The notes beneath the pieces are model-generated. The model saw only the letters and a program-made list of their open reading frames with translations. It was not told the DNA's origin and did no database searches. A stretch of DNA of 11,073 nt from positions 4,000 through 15,072 of the forward strand of contig MGNZ01000058.1 of the NCBI GenBank assembly GCA_001795235.1, read 5' to 3'. This document shows positions 1 to 7,625 of this stretch, in pieces. Within the stretch, counting starts at the first letter, position 1, and every line of letters begins with the position of its first letter. This DNA is from Chloroflexi bacterium RBG_16_64_32. GTDB lineage: Bacteria; Chloroflexota; Dehalococcoidia; SM23-28-2; RBG-16-64-32. The position numbers and the translations under genes were made by a program.

Positions 1-2
1 CC

Positions 3-164
3 GATGACCGCGCCGCCAAGATAGCGCTGGCCCAGAAGAAGGCGGCTGTCATCAAGAAGACCCGCGAGGAGGCCCGCGGGCGCGGCGCTTCCCCGGAGGA
101 GGAACGTCAGGCGGTGGCGGAAGCCCTCAAAGCGCTGGCCGCCGAGGAGACGGGTGGGGAGTAG
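3..164 (+). CDS. 3' end of an upstream gene, probably nuoC (partial)
   Basis: An open frame enters from the left edge and ends at TAG 162-164; the other two + frames stop within the first 25 bases. The visible 53 residues are an alanine-, lysine- and glutamate-rich, highly charged segment (for example KIALAQKKAAVIKK) that should form a long helix. It looks like a hydrophilic C-terminal tail rather than a catalytic core, and no cofactor motif is visible. It is on the same strand as nuoD, 139 bases upstream. In the usual nuoA-B-C-D order this position belongs to nuoC (the 30-kDa subunit of the complex I peripheral arm), and that is the only reason for the identification. The tail itself does not match the core NuoC sequence I know. 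That a gene ends here is well supported; its identity is inference. Confidence 0.6.
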   Translation, partial: DDRAAKIALAQKKAAVIKKTREEARGRGASPEEERQAVAEALKALAAEETGGE

Positions 165-167
165 CAC

Positions 168-293
168 GTGTCCGCCGTTAGTGTGACCACGACCGGCTCC
201 GCCTCAGAGCGTGGGGCGTTGCGAGCCGGTGAAGAGAACGCCCCAGCCTCGTACGCCGAAGTCGGATCCGCCTCTGGCGGAAGGCTAAGGTAG
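168..293 (+). CDS. Candidate 41-codon small ORF between the upstream gene and nuoD
   Basis: A GTG at 168 opens a 41-codon frame ending at TAG 291-293. It starts 3 bases after the upstream stop and ends 10 bases before the nuoD ATG. A good Shine-Dalgarno-like GGGGAG (156-161) lies 6 bases ahead of the GTG, better than anything directly in front of nuoD. The predicted peptide begins MSAVSVTTTGSASERG and is rich in Ala, Ser and Gly, with no membrane segment and no motif I recognise. Third-position GC is about 68% by hand count, which I judge lower than in the neighbouring nuo genes. It could be a small operon peptide, a translated leader coupling nuoD to the upstream gene, or a chance frame in a spacer. 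I consider chance at least as likely as function. Confidence 0.22.
   Translation: MSAVSVTTTGSASERGALRAGEENAPASYAEVGSASGGRLR
267..281 (+). repeat. Small hairpin before nuoD
   Basis: TCCGCC (267-272) and GGCGGA (276-281) form a perfect 6-bp stem with a 3-base loop, 22 bases upstream of the nuoD start. There is no T-run after it, so it does not look like an intrinsic terminator. It may affect translation of nuoD or be chance in GC-rich DNA. Confidence 0.3.
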
Positions 294-303
294 AGATTCC
301 AGG

Positions 304-1440
<1,137 letters not shown>

Positions 1441-1444
1441 TCGC

Positions 1445-1594
1445 CGAGGTCTGTCATTCTGAGGGCGGCGGAGAATCGACGCCCGCTCAGGCAGACGCCC
1501 GTAGGGATAGACTCCGCGAACAATCTTTCATCTCGAGGAGATGGAGTTCCCATCATGACAGACCCTTCGCTACGCTCAGGGTGACAGGAAAGCG
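1445..1594 (+). mobile_element. Dispersed CHPERSEGS-type repeat inserted between nuoD and nuoH
   Basis: This 150-base non-coding element fills the nuoD/nuoH gap. Its ends are inverted: CTGTCATTCTGAG (1451-1463) against CTCAGGGTGACAG (1575-1587). They pair over 13 bases, with 11 Watson-Crick pairs and 2 G-U pairs. Partial pairing continues inward, between GGCGGCGGAGAATC (1464-1477) and the stretch ending CCTTCGCTACG (to about 1574). An inner perfect stem, CATCTC/GAGATG, sits at 1529-1543. On the minus strand the right end reads as CHPERSEGS, which I recognise as the translation of a dispersed repeat that often produces spurious short proteins in bacterial genomes. There is no transposase frame, so if it moves it would need help in trans, like a MITE or REP-type element. 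Identical 19-base sequences flank it. Confidence 0.75.
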
Positions 1595-1598
1595 GAGG
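1594..1598 (+). promoter_or_regulatory. Shine-Dalgarno sequence that fixes the nuoH start
   Basis: GGAGG at 1594-1598 lies 7 bases before TTG 1606, an ideal spacing. It straddles the junction: the first G belongs to the inserted element and GAGG to the 19-base repeat. The left copy has only CGAGG, so the insertion may have slightly strengthened this site. Confidence 0.75.
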
Positions 1599-1613
1599 TG
1601 GACCGTTGATCGC
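1595..1613 (+). repeat. 19-bp direct repeat, right copy (putative target-site duplication)
   Basis: A perfect second copy of 1426-1444. Here it supplies nuoH with most of its ribosome binding site and its TTG start (1606-1608). Without the insertion, the nuoD stop and nuoH start would overlap as TTGA. Confidence 0.9.
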
Positions 1614-2712
1614 TGACAACCCCTGGCTGGACGGCCTCGTGCGCATGGGGATAGTTGCGGTTGCCGTACCGCTGGCCGTGATTATCCTGACTTATGTGGA
1701 ACGCAAGGTTATAGGGCGGCTGCAGATGCGGCTGGGCCCGATGCGGGTGGGCCCATACGGCACCCTCCAGGCGGTGGCGGATACCATCAAGCTGCTGACG
1801 AAGGAAGACCTGCGCCCCCAGACCGCCGACCGCTGGACGTTTGAGCTGGCGCCCTTCGTGGTGGTCGTGCCGGTGTTCCTGGCCCTCGTGACGCTGCCGT
1901 TCACGGCGGAGGGGATGGTGCGCGACCTGGGGTTGGGGCTGTTCTACATCGTCGCCGTGTCAGGGGTGTCCATCGTCGGGTTCGTGATGGCGGGTTGGGG
2001 CTCGGACAACAAGTACGCGCTCCTGGGCGGGGCGCGCGCCGCCGCTCAGCTCATAAGCTACGAGATCCCGCTGGTGATGGCGGTGCTGGCGGTGGCTATG
2101 GTAGGCCAGAGCCTGAACCTGGTGGAGCTGGTGGACGCCCAAGGGCGGGTGCCCTTCATCGTCTGGCAGCCCCTGGCGTTCGTCATCTTCCTCGTGGCGG
2201 GCGTCGCCGAGCTGTACCGCCAGCCTTTCGACATCCCGGTGGCGGACTCCGAGGTAGTGGGCGGACCGCTCGTGGAGTACTCCGGCATCCGCTGGTCGAT
2301 GTTCCAGATGGCGGAGTTCGTGAACCTGGTCGTCATTTCCGTGCTGGGCGCACTGATCTTTCTTGGTGGCTGGAATTGGCCCCTGGGCAGAGAGGTTGGG
2401 CTGGGCCTGCAGTTGCCCCTCATCTTTGTCAAGGCATCGGCTTTCATCATCCTCTTCATGTGGGTCCGCGGGTCGCTTCCGCGCCTGCGCATCGACCAGA
2501 TGATGGCGTTTTGCTGGCAGGTGCTGTTGCCCTTCGCCTTCCTGCAGATAATAATCAACGGCTGGGTGCTGGTGTACGACTGGCCGGACTGGGTGCTGGG
2601 CGCCCTGTCCGGGGCGGCAACCCTGGCTGCCGGTTACCTCACCTATCGAGCGGCGCATCAGATGGGCGAGCCGGTACCGCCGCGATTGCGGAGAGCTGGG
2701 AGCGTGTTGTAG
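1606..2712 (+). CDS. nuoH: NADH-quinone oxidoreductase subunit H
   Basis: NuoH (ND1-like) is the membrane subunit that joins the quinone chamber to the proton-pumping arm. At 368 residues it is somewhat longer than the roughly 325-350 typical of the family, with a basic hydrophilic C-terminal tail. About eight membrane helices are expected. Clear motifs are YVERKVIGRLQMRLGP (from about residue 30), ADTIKLLTKED, and the quinone-chamber loop RQPFDIPVADSE (205-216) followed by VEYSGIRW. That loop normally reads NRxPFDxPExESE, so two acidic positions are altered here (Val212, Asp214). TTG 1606 is chosen because GGAGG lies 7 bases upstream and the N-terminus MIADNPWLDGLV continues smoothly; ATG at codon 14 (1645) is the alternative. 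The gene abuts nuoI directly. Confidence 0.96.
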   Translation: MIADNPWLDGLVRMGIVAVAVPLAVIILTYVERKVIGRLQMRLGPMRVGPYGTLQAVADTIKLLTKEDLRPQTADRWTFELAPFVVVVPVFLALVTLPFTAEGMVRDLGLGLFYIVAVSGVSIVGFVMAGWGSDNKYALLGGARAAAQLISYEIPLVMAVLAVAMVGQSLNLVELVDAQGRVPFIVWQPLAFVIFLVAGVAELYRQPFDIPVADSEVVGGPLVEYSGIRWSMFQMAEFVNLVVISVLGALIFLGGWNWPLGREVGLGLQLPLIFVKASAFIILFMWVRGSLPRLRIDQMMAFCWQVLLPFAFLQIIINGWVLVYDWPDWVLGALSGAATLAAGYLTYRAAHQMGEPVPPRLRRAGSVL

Positions 2713-3240
2713 ATGCTGGGAGTGCTGAGAGCGATAAAAACGACGGTGACGGCGGCCCTGCGCAAGCCGGTCACCGTCCAGTATCCGACGGCGAAGAAGG
2801 AGCTTCCCCACCGCTCGCGCGGGTTGCCTGTCCTGCTATGGGACTTCGAAGCTGACGAGCCGTTTTGCACGGGCTGCCAGGTGTGCGCCCGCTACTGTCC
2901 GGTGGACTGCATGACGGTGACGATGAAGGACAACCCCAAGTTCGCGGAGGGGAAGAGCAAGCGCAAGAAGATCGTGGACAGGTTTTATATCGACTACGCC
3001 CGCTGCATGCGCTGCGACATCTGCGTTGAGGTCTGCAACTTTGACGCCATCGTCATGAACAACACCTGGGACGGGGTGGAGCTCTCGCGATACGACCGCC
3101 AGGACCTGGTGATGGATATGGACCAACTGCTCAGACAGTCCAAGTCCGGGGAGCTGAAGGACCCGTTCCAGGAGCCGATGGGAATCGCCCACTCCGGATG
3201 GGCGCCCAAGCGTGAGGCCGACGAGGAGAAGCCGGAGTAA
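2713..3240 (+). CDS. nuoI: NADH-quinone oxidoreductase subunit I, 2x[4Fe-4S]
   Basis: NuoI is the TYKY-type ferredoxin subunit, which passes electrons through clusters N6a and N6b toward NuoB. At 175 residues it is normal length. The first binding motif is CTGCQVCARYCP (Cys52, 55, 58, 62) with an extra Cys66. The second is CMRCDICVEVCN (Cys98, 101, 104, 108). All eight ligands are present, but Asn109 replaces the proline usually found after the last cysteine. A basic N-terminal segment should lie along the membrane next to NuoH. ATG 2713 follows the nuoH stop with no gap, and GGGAG (2698-2702) lies 10 bases upstream, so translation is probably coupled to nuoH. The charged C-terminal tail resembles that of other NuoI proteins. 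Confidence 0.95.
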   Translation: MLGVLRAIKTTVTAALRKPVTVQYPTAKKELPHRSRGLPVLLWDFEADEPFCTGCQVCARYCPVDCMTVTMKDNPKFAEGKSKRKKIVDRFYIDYARCMRCDICVEVCNFDAIVMNNTWDGVELSRYDRQDLVMDMDQLLRQSKSGELKDPFQEPMGIAHSGWAPKREADEEKPE

Positions 3241-3299
3241 CGCCTAGGTAAGGCGGTGAGGAGCAGAAGCTGAGTTGACGTTGAGGCGGTCATAACCCC

Positions 3300-3812
3300 A
3301 TGAGCTACGAAGAGGTCATCTTCTACTTCGTGGCCGCCTTGACCGTCCTCGGCGCTCTGGGGGTTGTCCTCGCCCGCAACGCCGTCCATTCCGCGCTGTT
3401 CCTGATCCTCGCCCTGCTGGCGGTGGCCGGCGTCTTTATCCTGCTCTCCGCCGAGTTCCTGGCCATCGTCCAGGTCCTTATATACGGCGGCGCCGTCACC
3501 ATCCTCATTCTGTTCGTCATGATGCTAACGCGGGTGCGGGATACGCCGTCCGCTGCAGGCGAACTGGACGGGCCGCAGCGACCCTTCGCCGCCCTGGCCG
3601 CCGGCGCCTTCCTCGCCATCTCCGTCCTGGCTGCCCTCGCCACCGATTGGGAAGCCCTGGGCGCCACCGAGGAGATCAATCCAGTGCCGTTCGAGGAGCT
3701 GGGTGAGGCGCTGTTCCGCAACTGGGCGGCGCCGTTCGAGGTGGCGTCGCTGGTGCTGCTGGTGGCCCTCATCGGGGCGATCGTTTTGGCCCGGCACGAG
3801 GAGGGCGAATGA
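3300..3812 (+). CDS. nuoJ: NADH-quinone oxidoreductase subunit J
   Basis: NuoJ (ND6-like) is a small membrane subunit between NuoH and NuoK. Its third helix contains a pi-bulge that takes part in conformational coupling. The protein has 170 residues and about five hydrophobic segments. The hallmark VQVLIYGGAVTILILFVMM is at residues 57-75, with the conserved tyrosine at about Tyr62, followed by a charged loop and two more helices. A 59-base spacer separates it from nuoI, one of the looser gaps in this operon. The spacer has a 5-bp hairpin (CGCCT/AGGCG, 3241-3255) and no convincing promoter. GAGG at 3283-3286 is 13 bases from the ATG and makes a poor Shine-Dalgarno. The stop overlaps the nuoK start as ATGA. 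Confidence 0.94.
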   Translation: MSYEEVIFYFVAALTVLGALGVVLARNAVHSALFLILALLAVAGVFILLSAEFLAIVQVLIYGGAVTILILFVMMLTRVRDTPSAAGELDGPQRPFAALAAGAFLAISVLAALATDWEALGATEEINPVPFEELGEALFRNWAAPFEVASLVLLVALIGAIVLARHEEGE

Positions 3813-4117
3813 TCCCCATCCAGCACTTCCTGGTGCTGAGCAGCATCCTCTTCTCCCTGGGGATATACGGTGTCCTGGCGCGGCGCAGCGCCGTCCTCAT
3901 CCTCATGTCCGTGGAGCTGATGCTGCAAGCGGTGAGTGTAAACTTCATCGCCTTCGCCGTGTACCTTTCGCCGGAGCAGTTCACGGGCCTCATCTTCGCC
4001 ATCTTCGTGATCACCATCGCCGCCGCTGAGGTGGGCCTGGCCCTGGCGATCATCCTGCGCATCTACCGCAACAAGGCCACGGCCAACGTGGACGAGGTGG
4101 ACATGCTCAAATGGTAG
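3809..4117 (+). CDS. nuoK: NADH-quinone oxidoreductase subunit K
   Basis: NuoK (ND4L-like) is a three-helix membrane subunit that carries two glutamates of the central hydrophilic axis. At 102 residues it is standard length. Both glutamates are visible: Glu36 in LMSVELMLQ and Glu74 in IAAAEVGLALAI (equivalent to Glu36 and Glu72 of E. coli NuoK). Gln40 stands where Asn is usual in the MLNA motif. The start overlaps the nuoJ stop as ATGA, and the purine-rich GAGGAGGG (3798-3805) just before it gives a strong though tightly spaced Shine-Dalgarno. The 3' end overlaps nuoL by 7 bases. Confidence 0.95.
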   Translation: MIPIQHFLVLSSILFSLGIYGVLARRSAVLILMSVELMLQAVSVNFIAFAVYLSPEQFTGLIFAIFVITIAAAEVGLALAIILRIYRNKATANVDEVDMLKW

Positions 4118-6027
4118 GCATGGAGGAGGCCTGGCTCATACCGGCCATCCCGGCCGCGGCGTTCGCCGTCCTCCTTCTCGTCGGAAAGTACCTTCCCCGC
4201 CGCGGCGACTGGCTGGCGATAGGCGCCGTTGCCGCGTCCTTCGTCCTCTTCTTCCCGGTCCTCATCGACCTTCTGGACGAAGTGGATCAGCCCGGCTTCG
4301 CCGGCGTCTCGTCCGGCATCGACTGGGTTAAGTTCAGCCTGCCCACCGGACCCGACTTCCAGTTGCGGCTGGGCTTCCACGTCGATCAGCTCGCGATAGT
4401 CATGCTGGTGGTGGTGAGCTTCGTCGCCCTCATGGTGCAGGTGTACTCCACCGGCTACATGAAGGGCGACCCCCGCTACGGCTGGTACTTCGCGGCCATG
4501 TCGCTGTTCGTAGCCTCGATGCTGACCCTGGTGCTCGCCGATAACTTCCTGTTGCTGTACGCGGCCTGGGAGGGCGTGGGCTTCTGCTCATATCTGCTAA
4601 TCGGCTTCTGGCACGAGAGGCGCTCCGCCGCCGAGGCGGCCAAGAAGGCGTTCGTCACCACCCGCATCGGCGATGTGGGGTTGCTAATCGGCATCATCCT
4701 GCTCTGGCGGGAGGCCGGCACCTTCGACATATCCGAAATCTTCGAGTTCGCCGAGAACGGCGGCTACAGCGCCGAGTACCTGACCACGGCAGTGCTGTTC
4801 CTGTTCGCCGGCGCGGTGGGGAAGTCGGCTCAGTTCCCCCTCCACGTCTGGCTCCCCGACGCCATGGAGGGTCCCACGCCGGTCTCCGCTCTCATCCACG
4901 CCGCCACCATGGTCGTGGCCGGCGTGTACCTGGTGGCGCGGATGTTGCCCCTGTTCGAACTGGCCGACCCGGTGGCGCTAAACGTCGTTACCGCCCTCGG
5001 CCTCACGACCGTGATGATCTCCGCCACGATGGGCCTGGTGGCCACCGACATCAAGCAGGTTATCGCCTACTCCACGATCAACAGCCTGGGGCTGATGATG
5101 GTGGCGCTGGGCTCCGGCTCCGTCACCGCCGCGATGCTCTACCTTTTCGCCCACGGATTCTTCAAGGCGCTCCTCTTCCTCTCCGCCGGGTCGGTGATAC
5201 ACGCCACCGAGCGGCAAGAGGTGAGCCAACTGGGCGGCCTAGCGAAGCGGATGCCGGTGACGGCGGCGGTGTTCGCCCTGGGTGCGCTGTCCATGGCCGG
5301 GATCGTGCCGCTGTCCGGCTTCTGGGCCAAGGACGAGATCCTGAACGTGGCCGGCGACCACCAGAACTTCGTCGTGTACGGCTTCATGATGCTCAGCGTG
5401 TTCATCACAGCCCTGTACATGGTCCGGGTGGTGATCCTGACGTTCCTGGGGGAGCCGCGGGACCGCGGGGCGCAGGAGCACGCTCACGACGCGGAACCGG
5501 CGATGACCGTGCCCCTGCTCCTTCTGGCTGCGCTGACGGTGGTGGCGGGGTTCGTCACCTTCGATGGGGTGGGAGAGGCGCTGGGCTTCCCCGGCGGCTT
5601 TGGCGAGTTCGTGTTCTCCGAGGAGCCGGAGGCGTTCCACTTCCCCTTGGACGTGGCGGTCCTGTCGACCGTGGCGGCGTTGGCCGGCCTAGCCACCGCC
5701 TTCTACTTCTGGTCGGGCGAGGCCGAGCCGGCGCGGCGGGCCGCGGAGACGTTCCGCCCGGCCTACGAGACGCTCAAGCGAAAGTACTTCGTGGACGAGG
5801 TCTACCAGTGGGCGATCGACCGGGTTGTGCTGGTCACCGGCGGAGTGGTGGCCTGGTTCGACCGCAACGTGGTGAACGACACGGGGGTGGACGGCACGGC
5901 CGGTCTGGGTGTGTTCACGGGGTTCGGCATGAAGTTCCTGGAGACGGGGAAGCTGCCGAACTACGCCCTGGCGATCGTCACCGGCGTAATCGTCCTGGCG
6001 ATAGTGTTCATGGTGGTGCGAGTGTGA
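4111..6027 (+). CDS. nuoL: NADH-quinone oxidoreductase subunit L (antiporter-like)
   Basis: NuoL (ND5-like) is the distal antiporter-like proton-pumping subunit of the membrane arm. It has 638 residues, normal for the family, with about 16 helices including the long lateral helix. Key charged residues are in place: Glu154 in WEGVGFCSYLLIGFW (TM5), Lys238 in GAVGKSAQFPLHVW (TM7), the histidine-containing VSALIHAATMV (TM8), and Lys407 in SGFWAKDEIL (TM12). The C-terminus has the usual KYFVDEVYQWAID amphipathic stretch and a final membrane anchor (ETGKLPNYALAIV). ATG 4111 overlaps nuoK by 7 bases. A second in-frame ATG at 4120 would give MEEAWLIP and cannot be excluded. A 98-base spacer with a large hairpin follows before nuoM. 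Confidence 0.96.
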   Translation: MVGMEEAWLIPAIPAAAFAVLLLVGKYLPRRGDWLAIGAVAASFVLFFPVLIDLLDEVDQPGFAGVSSGIDWVKFSLPTGPDFQLRLGFHVDQLAIVMLVVVSFVALMVQVYSTGYMKGDPRYGWYFAAMSLFVASMLTLVLADNFLLLYAAWEGVGFCSYLLIGFWHERRSAAEAAKKAFVTTRIGDVGLLIGIILLWREAGTFDISEIFEFAENGGYSAEYLTTAVLFLFAGAVGKSAQFPLHVWLPDAMEGPTPVSALIHAATMVVAGVYLVARMLPLFELADPVALNVVTALGLTTVMISATMGLVATDIKQVIAYSTINSLGLMMVALGSGSVTAAMLYLFAHGFFKALLFLSAGSVIHATERQEVSQLGGLAKRMPVTAAVFALGALSMAGIVPLSGFWAKDEILNVAGDHQNFVVYGFMMLSVFITALYMVRVVILTFLGEPRDRGAQEHAHDAEPAMTVPLLLLAALTVVAGFVTFDGVGEALGFPGGFGEFVFSEEPEAFHFPLDVAVLSTVAALAGLATAFYFWSGEAEPARRAAETFRPAYETLKRKYFVDEVYQWAIDRVVLVTGGVVAWFDRNVVNDTGVDGTAGLGVFTGFGMKFLETGKLPNYALAIVTGVIVLAIVFMVVRV

Positions 6028-6050
6028 CGAAAAGGAAGAAGGATGGTGGA

Positions 6051-6090
6051 AGAGGGAAGCGGGTTGGAGGCTTGCTTCCTCCTTCCCTCT
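6051..6090 (+). repeat. Polypurine/polypyrimidine hairpin in the nuoL-nuoM spacer
   Basis: AGAGGGAA (6051-6058) pairs with TTCCCTCT (6083-6090), and GGAGG (6066-6070) pairs with CCTCC (6078-6082). This gives a 13-bp stem with a 7-base bulge (6059-6065) and a 7-base loop. Purine-rich sequence on the 5' side and pyrimidine-rich sequence on the 3' side extend beyond it. No T-run follows, and nuoM continues 36 bases later, so it is not an obvious terminator. It may be an RNA-processing or stability element, or the remnant of an inserted repeat. Confidence 0.55.
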
Positions 6091-6125
6091 ACCCCCTTCC
6101 AGGCGGGGCCGAAAGGTAAAGGGCC

Positions 6126-7625
6126 ATGGACTGGGTGCTGTTCGCGCTGATCGCCATCCCGGCGGCCACCGTGCCCGTGTTCATGCTCATCCCCTCGCGC
6201 TACCCGCAACTCGTGCGCAACGTGGCGGCGGGTTCCGGGTTCGCGATGTTCGTGTTATCGGTGCTGGTGTTCGTCAGGTACGAGTTTACGGGCGGCAGCG
6301 GCCTGCGCTTCGACCTGCAGCTCGACTGGCTGGAGAACGTGGCGTTCCTGAAAGAGAACGGGATAACCTACCACCTTGCGGTGGACGGCATCTCCGCGCC
6401 GCTGGTGCTGCTGACCGGCATCGTCATCTTCGCCGGGGTGTTCATATCCTGGAACATCGAGCATCGTAACAAGGACTACTTCGTGCTTCTCTTCCTGCTG
6501 GTCAGCGGCGTGTTCGGGGTATTCCTCTCGCTGGACCTGTTCTTCCTGTTCTTCTTCTACGAGCTTGCGGTGCTGCCGATGTACCTGCTCATTGCGGTGT
6601 GGGGCGCCAGCAGCAACTTCGGCACCTTCACCCGCACCAAGGAGTACGGCGCGATGAAGCTCGTGCTGTACCTTGTGGGGGGCAGCGTGCTGATCTTCAT
6701 CGGCATATTCGCCACGTTCGTGGAGGCGGGCCAGGGAACGTTTGACCTCCCTGTTCTGGGCTCCGTCACTTACGACGAGACGTTCCAGAAGACGTTCTTC
6801 CCGTTCTTCGCGCTCGGTTTCGGGGTACTGGCCGGCCTCTGGCCGTTCCACACCTGGTCGCCGGACGGCCATGTGGCGGCGCCCACCGCCGTGTCCATGC
6901 TGCACGCCGGGGTCCTGATGAAGCTGGGCGCCTTCGGCATCCTGCGGGTGGCGATAACGCTGTTCCCGGAGGGGGCTGAGTTCTGGGCGCCGGTGCTTAT
7001 GACGCTGGGCGTCACGGGCGCGCTGTACGGCGCCGTCTCGGCTCTGGCCCAGCGCGATCTGAAGTACATGGTGGGCTACTCCAGCGTCAGCCACATGGGC
7101 TTTGTCCTGATGGGCCTGGCCACCCTCACCACGATCGGCGTCAACGGCGCGGTCCTGCAGATGTTCGCTCACGGGGTGATGACCGCCCTCATGTTCGCCA
7201 TGGTGGGGGCGATCTACGACCAGGCCCACGTGCGGGACATGACGGTGTTCGGGGGGCTGGCCCAGAAGACGCCGCGCCTGGCCGGGTTCTTCGCCATCGC
7301 CGGGCTGTCGTCGTTGGGTCTGCCGGGTCTGGCCGGCTTCGTAGCCGAATTCCACATCTTTGTCGGCACGTTCAACACCTACCCCTGGGCCGGGGCGCTG
7401 GGCATCCTCGCCGCCGCCATAACCGCCACTTACATCTTGCGCATGCTGGCGATGGCGTTCTTCGGCCCCTTCAACGAACGTTGGGCCCAGCTGAAGGAGA
7501 TGCGCCTGGGCGAGCAGTTTGGCGGCGCGCTTCTCATCTTCTTCATCGCCTTCATGGGCATCTGGCCGGCGCCGTTCATCGACCGCATAGCCGATAGCGT
7601 GCGGGCCATACCGGGGTTGAGCTAG
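6126..7625 (+). CDS. nuoM: NADH-quinone oxidoreductase subunit M (antiporter-like), TM7 lysine replaced
   Basis: NuoM (ND4-like) is the central antiporter-like proton-pumping subunit. It has 499 residues and about 14 helices, normal for the family. Present are Glu146 in FFYELAVLPMYLLIAVW (TM5), Lys266 in HAGVLMKLGAFG (TM8) and Glu408 in GFVAEFHIFVG (TM12), matching E. coli Glu144, Lys265 and Glu407. The TM7 lysine (E. coli Lys234) is absent: the helix reads GFGVLAGLWPFHTW, with Leu235 five residues before the Pro-Phe-His anchor. NuoL and NuoN both have Lys at that exact offset. The nearest lysine, Lys222, is 13 residues upstream. ATG 6126 has only a weak AAAGG/AAAGGG upstream. The stop overlaps the nuoN GTG by one base (TAGTG). 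Confidence 0.96.
   Translation: MDWVLFALIAIPAATVPVFMLIPSRYPQLVRNVAAGSGFAMFVLSVLVFVRYEFTGGSGLRFDLQLDWLENVAFLKENGITYHLAVDGISAPLVLLTGIVIFAGVFISWNIEHRNKDYFVLLFLLVSGVFGVFLSLDLFFLFFFYELAVLPMYLLIAVWGASSNFGTFTRTKEYGAMKLVLYLVGGSVLIFIGIFATFVEAGQGTFDLPVLGSVTYDETFQKTFFPFFALGFGVLAGLWPFHTWSPDGHVAAPTAVSMLHAGVLMKLGAFGILRVAITLFPEGAEFWAPVLMTLGVTGALYGAVSALAQRDLKYMVGYSSVSHMGFVLMGLATLTTIGVNGAVLQMFAHGVMTALMFAMVGAIYDQAHVRDMTVFGGLAQKTPRLAGFFAIAGLSSLGLPGLAGFVAEFHIFVGTFNTYPWAGALGILAAAITATYILRMLAMAFFGPFNERWAQLKEMRLGEQFGGALLIFFIAFMGIWPAPFIDRIADSVRAIPGLS

Noticed and set aside
3275..3296. TTGACG and CATAAC in the nuoI-nuoJ spacer, resembling a promoter
   Set aside because: The two boxes are only 10 bases apart, too close for sigma-70 recognition.
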